Shown in pieces: positions 46,742-55,522 of a stretch of DNA of 64,000 bases. The position numbers were made by a program, and so were the translations under genes. Positions within the stretch are counted from its first letter, which is position 1. Each line of letters opens with the position of its first letter. The stretch spans positions 186,001 to 250,000 of the forward strand of contig CAVWLJ010000002.1 of assembly GCA_963755755.1 (NCBI GenBank), read 5' to 3'. The DNA comes from DATKNA01 sp963755755. GTDB lineage: Bacteria; Actinomycetota; Actinomycetes; Actinomycetales; Kineosporiaceae. Under the pieces are notes generated by a model. That model saw only the letters and a program-made list of their open reading frames with translations. It was not told where the DNA came from and did no database searches.

Positions 46742-47681
46742 GCGGAGCCGGCTCCGGCGCGGGAGCGACGCTCGGAGCGCGCAGCTCTCCCAGCCGCACG
46801 AGCGCGACCCCCGCGATCACGACCACGCCACCGATCGCCTGCACGGGCGTCGGCACCTGGCCGACGAACAGCCACGCGAACCCGACGGCGAACAGGACCT
46901 CCGCCAGGCCCACGAACGACGCCAGCGTCGCGCCCAGCAGCCGCGCGCCGACGATGCCGAGCACGTAGGCGAGGGCCGCGGCGACCAGCGACACCCCGAG
47001 CACCGGCACCAGCCAGCTCACCTGGTGGCCGGCGAGCTCGACGTCCGCGGTGGACGTCCGCAGCGGCACGAGCCCGGCCAGCCCCCCGGCCACGAGCACG
47101 AGGGCACCGACCCAGAGCGCTGCGCAGGACAGCACGATCGGAGGCAGCGGCTCCGCGTCGTCCGAGGCGAGCACGAAGTACACGGCGAGCCCGACCGCCG
47201 CGACCAGGCCCCAGAGCACGCCCACCCCGTCGAGCCGGAACCCACCGACGACGTCGAGCACGAGCGCGAGACCGACGACGGCGGTGACGGCTCCGGCGAC
47301 GACCAGCCGGCCGGGGCGACGGCCGTGGCGCAACCACATCCACAGGACGACGAGCACGATGCCCTGGTACTCGAGCAGCAGCGCGACCCCGACCGAGACG
47401 TGCGCGACCGCGTTGAAGTAGGCGAACTGCGCGGTCGCGACGGCCACCACGCCGTAGAGCGCGATCGTCCGGGCGCGGCTGACGAGCAGGGACCACCTGC
47501 CGCGCAGGGCGAGCACCGCCGGCACGGTCAGTGCGGCGGCCGCGACGACCAGGCGGGCGACCACGGCACCGCCGGGGCTCCAGCCGGTGGCGATGAGCGC
47601 TCCCGCCAGGGGGCCCGACGTGCTGAACGCCGCCGCCGACAGCAGGGCCAGAACCAGACCGGCGCTTCGTGCGTTTCTCAT
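46716..47681 (-). CDS. EamA/DMT-family exporter
   Basis: 321 residues with ten hydrophobic helices, e.g. AGLVLALLSAAAFSTSGPLA, ALYGVVAVATAQFAYFNAVA, VALLLEYQGIVLVVLWMWLR, LVVAGAVTAVVGLALVLDVV, LLGATLASFVGLAEVLFAVG. Two EamA repeats are evident. GGAGGTGGCACG precedes the ATG at 47681. It is divergent from a second CGNR regulator. Its 3' end overlaps adnB by 26 bases. The substrate is unknown. Confidence 0.88.
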   Translation of the reverse strand: MRNARSAGLVLALLSAAAFSTSGPLAGALIATGWSPGGAVVARLVVAAAALTVPAVLALRGRWSLLVSRARTIALYGVVAVATAQFAYFNAVAHVSVGVALLLEYQGIVLVVLWMWLRHGRRPGRLVVAGAVTAVVGLALVLDVVGGFRLDGVGVLWGLVAAVGLAVYFVLASDDAEPLPPIVLSCAALWVGALVLVAGGLAGLVPLRTSTADVELAGHQVSWLVPVLGVSLVAAALAYVLGIVGARLLGATLASFVGLAEVLFAVGFAWLFVGQVPTPVQAIGGVVVIAGVALVRLGELRAPSVAPAPEPAPLTPEPARR

Positions 47682-47724
47682 CGTGCCACCTCCACCGCCG
47701 CAGCCACGCGACTCGAAGTAAGGG

Positions 47725-47769
47725 GTGTAATCGACGTACACTCCTGACATCCCCGACCCTAGGGGTCGG
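47725..47769. promoter_or_regulatory. two inverted repeats between EamA and CGNR genes
   Basis: GTGTA-N7-TACAC (47725-47741), and a palindrome CCGACCC-TAG-GGGTCGG (47753-47769) 20 bases before the CGNR start. Either may be an operator for the CGNR regulator or contain promoter elements. The second has 7-base perfect arms. Neither shares the GTCACC half-site of the first CGNR locus. Confidence 0.45.
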
Positions 47770-47788
47770 CGTGAAAGGGGTCAAGTGC

Positions 47789-48340
47789 ATGTTTGCCCAT
47801 GACACCGAGGTCGCACTGGCCGCGGCTGCCGCGCTGGTCAACACCGGCCGGCAGTCCGAGGAGCGGCTCCCCGACGTCGCCGCGCTCGACGCCTTCGTCG
47901 ACGGGTGGGGCTGGACCGGCGACCGGACGCACGACGAGGCCGAACTCGAGGCGGTCCGCGCGCTCCGCCCGCGGCTGGCCCGGTTGTGGGAGGCGTCCGA
48001 GGACGAGGCGGCCGACATCGTCAACGGTCTGCTCCGCGAGGGCGGGGCCCTGCCCCAGCTCGTCAGGCACGACAGCTGGGGCTACCACGTGCACGCCACC
48101 TCGTCGCACGCCCCGCTGGCCGACCGGATGGCGGTCGAGGCGGCGATGGCGTTCACCGACGTCATCCGCGAGCAGGCGCTCGACCGGTTGCGGGTCTGCG
48201 CGGCCGACGACTGCATCGACGTCCTCGTCGACGTCTCGAAGAACTCCTCCCGGCGGTTCTGCGACGCCTCCTGCGGCAACCGGATGAACGTCGCCGCCTA
48301 CCGCCGCCGGCGGTCCGCGGCCCCCGCGACCAGGCCCTAG
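47789..48340 (+). CDS. CGNR zinc-finger transcriptional regulator
   Basis: 183 residues, intact. The ABATE-like N-terminal domain includes EVALAAAAALVNTGRQSEER and DEAELEAVRALRPRLARLWE. The C-terminal zinc finger is CAADDCIDVLVDVSKNSSRR and FCDASCGNRMNVAAYRRRR with the CGNR signature. The ATG at 47789 follows AAAGGGG. Being divergent from the EamA exporter suggests that it represses or activates it. It ends with CTAG shared with the convergent EEP gene. Confidence 0.9.
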   Translation: MFAHDTEVALAAAAALVNTGRQSEERLPDVAALDAFVDGWGWTGDRTHDEAELEAVRALRPRLARLWEASEDEAADIVNGLLREGGALPQLVRHDSWGYHVHATSSHAPLADRMAVEAAMAFTDVIREQALDRLRVCAADDCIDVLVDVSKNSSRRFCDASCGNRMNVAAYRRRRSAAPATRP

Positions 48341-49104
48341 AGGTCCAGCTCGACGGACAGCGCGCGGTGGTCGCTCAGCGGGAGCTGCGTGATCACCGGG
48401 GAGTGCTCGGCGCCGGCGGGGACGGCGTCAGCCAGCACGTGGTCGATCTGCAGCCGCGGCGCCGGCGACGGGAAGGTCGCGCCCGCCGCGAGCGCCCGCC
48501 AGCCGAGCACGCGCGCGGGCAGGCCACCCGGCAGGTTGAGGTCCCCGAGCAGCACCCTCGGCGCCGGCATCGTGCGCAGCGCGGCCCGCAGCCGGCGCAG
48601 CTGCACCACGTTCACCCCGGGCACGAACGACAGGTGCGTGGCGGCGATCGTCATCCGCGGTTCCGCCAGCACCGCGACGACGGCGGCGCGCGGCTCGTCC
48701 GGGATCCAGACCACGCGCGGCGGGTTCGTCGGCAGCATGATCGGGTACCGCCCGCGCGCCCGGCCCAGCCGGAGCACGCGCCACGCCTCGACCCGCCCCC
48801 GGGTGGCGAGGGCGATGCCGTACGTCGGGTCGCCGTCGCCGGGCTCGGGCGGCACGGGCTGCCAGCCCTTCGTCCCCGGCGTGCCCCGCACCAGCGGCAC
48901 GAAGCGCAGCTCGGTCGCCCCCATCGCCGCCGCCGCCACGGCCGCCTGGTCGACACCCCCCGACCGCGGCTGGTGCCGGTCGACCTCCTGCATGGCGAGC
49001 ACGTCGGCGCCCAGCGAGCGCACGGCGTCGGCGAGGGTCTCGGCGTCCGCGCGTCCGTCCTGCAGTGATCGGCCGGAGAAGAGGTTGAACGTGGCGAGGC
49101 GCAC
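48337..49104 (-). CDS. endonuclease/exonuclease/phosphatase family protein
   Basis: 255 residues from a GTG. The EEP motifs are present: RLATFNLFSGRS, VLAMQEVDR (Glu), LLGDLNLPG (Asp-x-Asn), HVLADAVPAG and LSDHRALSVEL (His). It is a metal-dependent phosphodiesterase of unknown substrate. No signal peptide is seen, so it is probably cytosolic. The nearby Met-free N-terminus makes the GTG (VRLATFN) the most likely start. Confidence 0.9.
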   Translation of the reverse strand: MRLATFNLFSGRSLQDGRADAETLADAVRSLGADVLAMQEVDRHQPRSGGVDQAAVAAAAMGATELRFVPLVRGTPGTKGWQPVPPEPGDGDPTYGIALATRGRVEAWRVLRLGRARGRYPIMLPTNPPRVVWIPDEPRAAVVAVLAEPRMTIAATHLSFVPGVNVVQLRRLRAALRTMPAPRVLLGDLNLPGGLPARVLGWRALAAGATFPSPAPRLQIDHVLADAVPAGAEHSPVITQLPLSDHRALSVELDL

Positions 49105-49147
49105 GCGCTCACGGTGCCATCCGGCACCCACCGCCGCCCGTCGGCCC

Positions 49148-50065
49148 CTAGAGCGGGGCGCCGTCCAGCGCGTCCTCGAGCTCGCCGAGCATCGCGTCGG
49201 CGTCCGCCACCACGCTCTCCGCGCCGGAGGTCACGCCGTGCAGCAGCCAGCGGGCCACCGCGAGCTCACCGCTGAGGCGGGCGCGCCGCAGCAGGTCGCG
49301 GTCCGGCGCGTCACGCCGGTGGTGGGCGTAGGCCTCCAGCACCGACTCCGTCGCCGCCGCCGGAGCACCGGCCACGAGCCAGGAGAGGTCGTCGGCGGGG
49401 TCGGCGACCCGCGCCTGGCCCCAGTCGACGACCGCGGCGATCTCCGCGCCGCGCACGAGCACGCTCTCGGCCGCGAGGTCGCCGTGCACCACGCACGGCG
49501 TGAAGCGCCACGCCCCGGCCTCCTCCAGCGCCCTCTCCCAGCGCGCGAGCAGCCCGGGCGGGACGTGCCCGGTGGCGGCCGCGCGGTCCAGCTCCGCCAG
49601 TCGTCGCCGGCGGTACTCCGTCGCCGTGTACGTCGGCAGCTCCGCCGCCTCGGCCACCGAGGTGGGCAGGTCGTGGACCGCGGCCAGGGCCCGGCCGAGT
49701 GCCGCCGCCAGACCCGGGCCGGGGGCCAGGGACGCGAGGTCGATCCGGGCGCCCTCGAGCGCGGGATGGACGCCGGCGCGGCCGCCGTCCGGCAGCTCGA
49801 CGGTGCCGGCCACCTGCGGCACGGCGAAGGGCAGGAGCTCGGTCAGCGCCCCGAGGAAGCGCCACTCCTGCTCCAGCAGCGCGGCGGCCGCCGACGTCCG
49901 CGGCGCCCGGACCACCCAGCGCCGGTCCTGGGTGTCGGTGACCTCCGCCACGTCGACGTCCTCCGCCTCGCCGGCGGTGCCGAGCGTGCGGGCACCGACC
50001 GGCTCCAGGTCGAGCACGGCGGCGCTGGCCAGGGCGGCGAGCACGAGGGGGGACCGGGCGGGCAC
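49148..50065 (-). CDS. aminoglycoside/macrolide phosphotransferase-like kinase (APH family)
   Basis: 305 residues. Starts at GTG (VPARSPLVLAALASAAVLDL). Kinase landmarks: WVVRAPRTSAAAALLEQEWR (nucleotide Lys/Glu region), the Brenner-type CVVHGDLAAESVLVRGAEIA and the metal Asp in VVDWGQARVADPADDLSWL. Members phosphorylate antibiotics or metabolites; location next to nudC rather than a resistance island points to a housekeeping metabolite role. Leaderless promoter box TACCGT six bases upstream. Confidence 0.86.
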   Translation of the reverse strand: MPARSPLVLAALASAAVLDLEPVGARTLGTAGEAEDVDVAEVTDTQDRRWVVRAPRTSAAAALLEQEWRFLGALTELLPFAVPQVAGTVELPDGGRAGVHPALEGARIDLASLAPGPGLAAALGRALAAVHDLPTSVAEAAELPTYTATEYRRRRLAELDRAAATGHVPPGLLARWERALEEAGAWRFTPCVVHGDLAAESVLVRGAEIAAVVDWGQARVADPADDLSWLVAGAPAAATESVLEAYAHHRRDAPDRDLLRRARLSGELAVARWLLHGVTSGAESVVADADAMLGELEDALDGAPL

Positions 50066-50071
50066 CTCGCC

Positions 50072-50077
50072 ACGGTA
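50072..50077 (-). promoter_or_regulatory. leaderless -10 box of the APH-like kinase gene
   Basis: On the minus strand TACCGT, then six bases, then GTG 50065. It faces the nudC promoter in the same 87-base gap. Confidence 0.5.
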
Positions 50078-50140
50078 CGGCCTGCGCCGGGCGCCGCCCC
50101 GGTCGCCCGGTCGCAGCGCGCCGACGCCCGGGGGCGTGGG

Positions 50141-50146
50141 TAGGGT
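50141..50146 (+). promoter_or_regulatory. leaderless -10 box of nudC
   Basis: TAGGGT, six bases, then GTG 50153. No ribosome binding site. Confidence 0.55.
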
Positions 50147-50152
50147 CGGGCC

Positions 50153-51116
50153 GTGACCGCACCGCCCTCCGGCCTGCACGGACTCGCGCTCTCCCGGGCA
50201 GCGGTCGACCGGCGTGCGGAGCGCCGTGCGGAGCCGGGCCTGCTCGACGGCTCTGCTCGCCGATCCGGCGACCGCGGTCGCCGTGCTCGCCGGGCACGAG
50301 ATCCTCGTCGAGGAGGACGCCGGCGCGCCCGCGGTCGCGCTGCTGGCGCCGGGGTCGCTCCCGGAGGGCCTGCGCGCCGCCGCACTGCCGCTGTTCCTCG
50401 GCGAGGACGACGCGGGGCGGGCGTACGTGGCGCTCGCGGTGCCCTCCGGGTCGGCGGACGCCGAGGGACTGGTGGGCGGAGCCCTGCGGTTCGCGAACCT
50501 GCGCGAGATCGGGTCGCTGCTCGACGACGCCGGGGCCGGCATCTTCACGACCGCGCTGGCGCTCGGGAACTGGCACGCGGTGCACGGTCACTGCGCGCGG
50601 TGCGGAACGCCGACGGACGTCGTCCAGGCGGGCTGGGCCCGGAGCTGCCCGCACTGCGGGGCCGAGCACTACCCCCGCACCGATCCGGCGGTGATCATGG
50701 CGGTGGTCGACGACGCCGGGCGCATCCTGCTCGGCCGCCAGGCGAGCTGGCCGGAGAAGCGGTACTCGACGCTGGCCGGCTTCGTCGAGCCGGGGGAGCC
50801 GCTGGAGTCGGCGGTGCGCCGCGAGGTCGCGGAGGAGTCCGGGGTCGTCGTCGGCGACGTGGAGTACCGGGGCAGCCAGCCGTGGCCGTTCCCGAGCTCG
50901 CTCATGCTCGGCTTCCGCGCCCACGCGCTGACCACGCAGGAGCAGGCGGACGGCGTCGAGCTGGCGCACGCGCGCTGGTGGACCCGCGAGGAGTTCGCCG
51001 CCGACATCGCCTCCCGCGAGCTTCTGCTGCCGCCGCGGGTGTCGATCGCGCGGCGGCTCATCGAGGACTGGTACGGCGGGCCGATCGAGGACGCCGCGGA
51101 CTGGGCGCGTCCCTGA
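50153..51116 (+). CDS. nudC: NAD(+) diphosphatase NudC (frameshifted)
   Basis: About 320 residues with one extra base near 50252. The N-terminal part is LSRAAVDRRAERRAEPGLL, continuing in the next frame TALLADPATAVAVLAG. The zinc ribbon is CARCGTP and CPHCGAEHYPR. The Nudix box GFVEPGEPLESAVRREVAEE continues with SGV and is complete. SQPWPFPSSLMLGF is the NudC-specific motif. It hydrolyses NADH/NAD(+) and can remove NAD caps from RNA. All catalytic residues are in the intact part. Confidence 0.92.
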
Positions 51117-51119
51117 CCC

Positions 51120-51677
51120 TCAGCCGCCCGTGATCAGAGCGGGGTGGCTCGGACGGTCGTAACGGACGACGAAGGCGGCGGACGCGGCCGGGTCGTACCA
51201 CTCCAGGTACTGCTGCCAGGCGGGGAGCACCCGCGGCTGCTCGTCGTCCGGCACCCGCCGGGCCTGCGCGGCGGGCGAGACGTCGAGGTGCACGAGGAGG
51301 TCGAGGGCGTCGGCGACCTCCCACCGGGCCAGGAAGGGCGCGTCGACGACGGCGACCGTGCCGGCGGCCGCGTCGACGGGCGGACGGCGCAAGGGGCGAT
51401 CCGTCTCCGGGTCGCGCAGGCCCGGCAGCCATCGCAGCGACCCGCCGGGGCCGAGCGGGTCCAGGACCTCGCGACGCAGCGCGGCGAGGTCGTACCAGCC
51501 GTCGGCGTACGTCTCGGGGTCGGCGGGGCCGCGTTCGAGCCGCAGCGACCGTGCGCGCAGGAACTCCCGGCCGCGGGCTCGCGCCACCGGAACCGCCCGG
51601 TGCTCCAGTTCGGCCGCGACGGCATCGGCGAGGGCCTCGGTGTCGGCCGCGACCGGCCCCTCCACGCCCAGACGCAC
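51120..51677 (-). CDS. uridine kinase-like protein with a degenerate P-loop
   Basis: 185 residues from GTG. The C-terminal body (DPETYADGWYDLAALRREVL, VAVVDAPFLARWEVADALDL, VPDDEQPRVLPAWQQYLEWY) matches actinobacterial uridine-kinase-like proteins. However, the position of the P-loop reads RLGVEGPVAADTEALADAVA, without the GKT/S, so ATP binding is doubtful. In-frame sequence without a stop continues 40 codons upstream (VTVTAVSPAALAAAVADAAQ), but no start codon is found there, so the true N-terminus may be longer. It lies 120 bases downstream of mrx1 and converges with nudC. Confidence 0.68.
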   Translation of the reverse strand: MRLGVEGPVAADTEALADAVAAELEHRAVPVARARGREFLRARSLRLERGPADPETYADGWYDLAALRREVLDPLGPGGSLRWLPGLRDPETDRPLRRPPVDAAAGTVAVVDAPFLARWEVADALDLLVHLDVSPAAQARRVPDDEQPRVLPAWQQYLEWYDPAASAAFVVRYDRPSHPALITGG

Positions 51678-51798
51678 GCCGCGGCCCTCGCGGGCGGCGT
51701 CGGCGGACGCCGACTGTGCGGCGTCCGCGACCGCCGCGGCGAGGGCCGCGGGGGAGACGGCGGTGACGGTGACCAGGGCGCTGACCAGGTGGGAGGCG

Positions 51799-52053
51799 TC
51801 AGGCGGCGAGGCGGGCCTTGACCTCGGCGAGGGAGGGGTTGGTCGCCGCGGAGCCGTCGGGGAACAGGACCGTGGGCACCGTCTGGTTGCCGTTGTTGAC
51901 CTGCATGACGAAATTCGCGGCTTCCGGGTGCGACTCGATGTCGACCTCGGTGTAGGCGATGCCTTCGCGCTCGAGCTGACTCTTGAGCCGGCGGCAGAAG
52001 CCGCACCAGTTCGTGGAGTACATCGTCAGCGTGCCGGCGTCGGTGGTCGCCAT
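51799..52053 (-). CDS. mrx1: mycoredoxin/glutaredoxin-family protein
   Basis: 84 residues. LTMYSTNWCGFCRRLKSQLE has the active-site CGFC. VPTVLFPDGSAATNPS is the cis-Pro loop. It resembles mycoredoxin-1, which reduces mycothiol-mixed disulfides in actinobacteria. AGGAGG lies ten bases before the ATG. It is next to uvrD2, as in mycobacteria (Rv3198A-like). Confidence 0.92.
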   Translation of the reverse strand: MATTDAGTLTMYSTNWCGFCRRLKSQLEREGIAYTEVDIESHPEAANFVMQVNNGNQTVPTVLFPDGSAATNPSLAEVKARLAA

Positions 52054-52201
52054 GGGGTTCTGCCTCCTGAGGCATGTCGTTCCGAAATGAACGACCTCGT
52101 CAACGACCGGGACGTCCCCAGGCTTCCCGTGCCGGTCCCGTCGTCCACACCCCGCGTTGCCGGCTTCCGCGCTGTCGGACGGGGCTGCGAGGATGCCTGC
52201 G

Positions 52202-54315
52202 ATGACCGCGACCGCTCTGCTCCCCGGCGCCCCCTCGGCGGACGACGTGCTCGCCGGGCTCGACCCGGAGCAGCGCGAGGTGGCGACGGCCCTGCGCGGG
52301 CCCGTCTGCGTGCTCGCCGGAGCCGGCACCGGCAAGACCCGCGCGATCACGCATCGGATCGCCTACGGGGTCCACTCGGGCGTCTACACCTCGCAGCACG
52401 TCCTGGCGGTGACCTTCACCGCGCGGGCCGCGGGCGAGCTGCGCACCCGGCTACGCGCGCTGGGCGTCGGCGGCGTGCAGGCCCGGACCTTCCACGCGGC
52501 GGCGCTGCGCCAGCTGTCGTACTTCTGGCCCCAGACGGTGGGTGGCCAGCCACCGAGGCTGCAGGAGCACAAGGCCCCGCTCGTGGCGGAGGCCGCGGCC
52601 CGGCTGCGCGTGTCGGTCGACCGGGCGGCGGTGCGCGACCTGGCGGCGGAGGTGGAGTGGGCCAAGGTGAGCCTGCTCCTGCCCCAGAACTACGCCGAGG
52701 CAGCGCGGCGGGCCGGGCACGCCGAGCCCGGCGGGTTCGACCTCGCCACGGTCGCCCGGCTGCTCGAGGTCTACGAGCAGGTCAAGACCGACCGCGGAGT
52801 GATCGACTTCGAGGACGTCCTGCTCCTCACCGTCGGGATCCTCACCGAGTACCGGCACGTGGCCGAGGCGGTCCGCGGCCAGTACCGGCACTTCGTGGTC
52901 GACGAGTACCAGGACGTCAACGCCCTCCAGCAGCGCCTGCTCGACCTCTGGCGGGGCGATCGCGACGACCTCTGCGTCGTCGGCGACCCGAGCCAGACCA
53001 TCTACTCGTTCACCGGGGCCAGCCCCGCGCACCTGCTGGAGTTCCCCCGGCGGCACCCCGACGCCGCGGTGGTCCGGCTCGTCCGCGACTACCGGTCCAC
53101 GCCGCAGGTCGTCGGGCTGGCGAACGCGCTGCTCGCCCGTGCCGGTGGGCGCCCCGCGACGGCGCGGCTCGAACTCGTCGCCCAGCGTCCTCCCGGGCGC
53201 GGAGCCCACGCTCACCGGTTACGACGACGACGTCGCCGAGGCCCGGGGGGTCGCGACGCGGGTGGCCCGGTTGCTGGCCGACGGGACGCCCGCCAGCGAG
53301 ATCGCGGTGCTCTACCGGACCAACGCGCAGTCGGAGCCCCTGGAGCAGGCGCTGGCGGACGCCGGCATCCCGTATCTCGTGCGCGGCGGTGAGCGGTTCT
53401 TCGCCCGGAAGGAGGTCCGCGACGCCGTGCTGCTGCTCCGCGGGGCCGCCCGGGCGACGGCCGGAGGACGCCGCGCTCGGTGAGGCCGTCCGCGGCGTCC
53501 TGGCCACCCTCGGCTGGAGCGCGGAGGCCCCGGCCGGTGCCGGCGCCGTGCGGGACCGGTGGGAGTCGCTCCAGGCGCTCGTGGCGCTGGCCGACGACCT
53601 GGCCGGGCAGGACGCCGACGCCGGCATCAGCCAGCTCGTCGCCGAGCTGGACGAGCGCGCCGCAGCCCAGCACGCGCCGACCGTCCAGGGCGTGACGCTC
53701 GCGTCGCTGCACGCGGCGAAGGGCCTGGAGTGGGACGCGGTGTTCATCGTGGGGCTCTCCGACGGCCTCATGCCGATCTCGCTCGCCGACGGGTGGGACG
53801 CCGTCGAGGAGGAGCGGCGGCTGCTCTACGTGGGCGTCACGCGCGCCCGGGAGCACCTCCACCTGTCGTGGGGCCGCGCGCGGACGCCGGGCGGGCGCGC
53901 CTCGCGCAACCCGTCCCGCTTCCTCGACGGGCTGCTCGGCTCGACGGCCTCGCCCGCTCGAGGCAACGCAGCGGGCGGCGAGCGCCGCCGTGGTGGCGGC
54001 AAGGCCGCCCTCCCGACGACCTGCCGCACCTGCTCGGCACCCCTCTCCACCGGCGCCGAGCGGAAGATCGGCAGGTGTTCCACCTGCCCGCCCACGTACG
54101 ACGAGGAGCTCTTCGAGCGGTTGCGCGCCTGGCGCTCGGGCGTCGCGGCCGAGGCGAAGGTGCCGGCCTACGTCGTCTTCACCGACGCCACGCTCGTCGC
54201 GATCGCCGAGACGCTCCCCGGAGACCTCGGGCGGCTGGCCCGCGTGCCGGGCGTCGGCCCCACCAAGCTGGAGCGGTACGGCGAGCAGGTCCTGGAGCTT
54301 CTGGCGCAGGGTTGA
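52202..54315 (+). CDS. uvrD2: UvrD2-type superfamily-I DNA helicase with HRDC domain (frameshifted twice)
   Basis: About 703 residues after removing bases near 53190 and 53462. Motifs: I VLAGAGTGKTRAITHRIA, Ia AVTFTARAAGELRTRL, II FVVDEYQDVNALQQ, III GDPSQTIYSFTGA, IV VRLVRDYRSTPQVV, V VTLASLHAAKGLEWDAVFIV, VI RRLLYVGVTRAREHLHLSW. Then a tetracysteine linker CRTCSAPLS and CSTC, and an HRDC domain (LFERLRAWRSGVAAEAKVPA; RVPGVGPTKLERYGEQV). This is the mycobacterial UvrD2 layout. ATG 52202 is preferred (AGGA nine bases before); ATG 52193 is possible. Confidence 0.92.
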
Positions 54316-54358
54316 GCCTCGCCGGAAAAATCTTCGGTGAAACTCGCGGGAAAAGCCG

Positions 54359-54388
54359 TTGTGCGCCTCCCGGACGCTCCTCTAGCCT
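54359..54388 (+). promoter_or_regulatory. whiB7 promoter (-35/-10) with AT-rich upstream block
   Basis: TTGTGC (54359-54364), 18 bases, TAGCCT (54383-54388). Directly upstream are AT-rich runs (GGAAAAATC, GTGAAACTC, GGGAAAAGCC), unusual in this GC-rich DNA. WhiB7 binds an AT-rich element next to the -35 of its own promoter, so this fits autoactivation. Confidence 0.65.
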
Positions 54389-54460
54389 CGATCCCACGAC
54401 GAAACAGCCAGGCGTCGCGTCTCGCGCGCCCGGACGATTGCTGAGAGGAGGTGGCGACAC

Positions 54461-54733
54461 GTGAACAACATCATGATCGAGAAGCGCGGCTATGAGTCCG
54501 CGCTTTCGGCATGCCCGGCTCCGGCCGCCGCCTTCGCCGCGGCTGCTCCGGCCCCGGTGCGTCCGCGCGTCGTCGCTCCTGGCAGCCGCCACTTCCTGGG
54601 CGCCACCACGCCGTTCCAGGGGACCGGTCTGCCCGTCGCCGGCCAGTTCGTCGCCGATCGCGTCGTGATCGACGGTCCCACGATGCTCGTCCAGCCCCAC
54701 CCGGGTGACACAGCCCGGAGACCACCCGCCTAG
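54461..54733 (+). CDS. upstream ORF in the whiB7 leader, 90 aa
   Basis: A GTG with AGGAGGT eight bases upstream opens a reading frame MNNIMIEKRGYESALSACPA that ends at TAG 54731-54733, 24 bases before an intrinsic terminator hairpin. whiB7 leaders in actinobacteria hold a translated uORF whose stalled translation by antibiotics prevents termination. The length (90 codons) is longer than I recall for mycobacteria. The peptide has no recognised function; its N-terminal part is probably the regulatory part. Confidence 0.6.
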   Translation: MNNIMIEKRGYESALSACPAPAAAFAAAAPAPVRPRVVAPGSRHFLGATTPFQGTGLPVAGQFVADRVVIDGPTMLVQPHPGDTARRPPA

Positions 54734-54757
54734 CTCGAAGAGCAGCCGGTGACTCCA

Positions 54758-54800
54758 GGCCGCGGAACCCGAACAGGGTCCGCGGCCTTCTTGATTTCCG
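54758..54800 (+). terminator. whiB7 attenuator (intrinsic terminator)
   Basis: The stem GGCCGCGGA/TCCGCGGCC plus CCC/GGG (54758-54770 and 54776-54787, one bulged A) has a GAACA loop. It is followed by TTCTTGATTT, a partial T-tract. It lies between the uORF stop and whiB7, so read-through would be needed for whiB7 expression. Confidence 0.75.
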
Positions 54801-54907
54801 CGGCCCCTGCGGCGTCGGTCCCCGACGCCACCTGCCGCGGAGAACCCTCGGCAGGCCGCCCGACGACGGTGGCGATCCCACCGCCGAGGAGTTCGAGGAG
54901 GAAGACC

Positions 54908-55201
54908 GTGCAGCTCACGGCCTTGTTCGACACTCTCGACGAGAGCGTCGACGACCCCATCGCGAGCCAGATGCCGTGTCGCGTCAACGACCCCGAGCTG
55001 TGGTTCGCCGAGTCCCCCGCGGACGTCGAGTTCGCCAAGTCGCTGTGCCGGACCTGCCCGGTCCGCGAGGCGTGCCTGGCGGGCGCCCTCGAGCGGCGCG
55101 AGCCGTGGGGCGTCTGGGGCGGGGAGCTCTTCATCGCCGGCGTCGTCGTGCCGCGCAAGCGGCCGCGCGGACGCCCCCGGAAGTGCGAGGTCGCCGCCTG
55201 A
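54908..55201 (+). CDS. whiB7: WhiB7-type transcriptional activator of antibiotic resistance
   Basis: 97 residues from GTG with GAGGAGGAAG upstream. The four Fe-S cysteines are seen in MPCRV, then CRTC and EACL. The GVWGGE motif follows. The C-terminus is an AT-hook, KRPRGRPRKCEV. It lies between uvrD2 and quinone reductase/ABC1 kinase genes, as in mycobacteria (Rv3197A). It binds SigA and AT-rich promoters and controls intrinsic resistance genes. Control by the upstream attenuator is inferred. Confidence 0.94.
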   Translation: MQLTALFDTLDESVDDPIASQMPCRVNDPELWFAESPADVEFAKSLCRTCPVREACLAGALERREPWGVWGGELFIAGVVVPRKRPRGRPRKCEVAA

Positions 55202-55512
55202 TGTCCACCACCTACCTCGCGGTCGTCGACCGCACGCGTCCCGGCTCCGATCGGGACGACGTCCACAACCCGTCCATCCGCATCGTCGGCGCGTCCCGGC
55301 CGTCCGCCGTTCGCGCCCTGCTCGCGAGGAGCATCACCATGACCGCACTCGAGTTCGAACGTCGTGTACGAACCTTGCGTCGCCGTCCGTATACGAGGGC
55401 CCTGGCCCTGCCGACCGGCGCCGAGCGGCGCGGACGGCAGACCGACAGGGCCCGCCACGAGCTCCGCGTCGCCGAGGCCGGCCTCGCTCACCGGCTGACC
55501 GTCCTCCGCTGA
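55201..55512 (+). CDS. hypothetical protein overlapping the whiB7 stop, 103 aa
   Basis: An ATG shares its A with the whiB7 TGA, so it would be translationally coupled. The sequence begins MSTTYLAVVDRTRPGSDRDD; the second half is Arg-rich (ALEFERRVRTLRRRPYTRAL). A second in-frame ATG is at 55339. No family is recognised. It could be a whiB7-linked small protein or a spurious ORF; it is followed by a strong hairpin. Confidence 0.42.
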   Translation: MSTTYLAVVDRTRPGSDRDDVHNPSIRIVGASRPSAVRALLARSITMTALEFERRVRTLRRRPYTRALALPTGAERRGRQTDRARHELRVAEAGLAHRLTVLR

Positions 55513-55522
55513 CCACCCGCCT

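Noticed and set aside
49148..50065. Acquired antibiotic-resistance phosphotransferase
   Set aside because: Base composition and neighbours are chromosomal, no mobile element is seen; the APH fold is also used by metabolite kinases.
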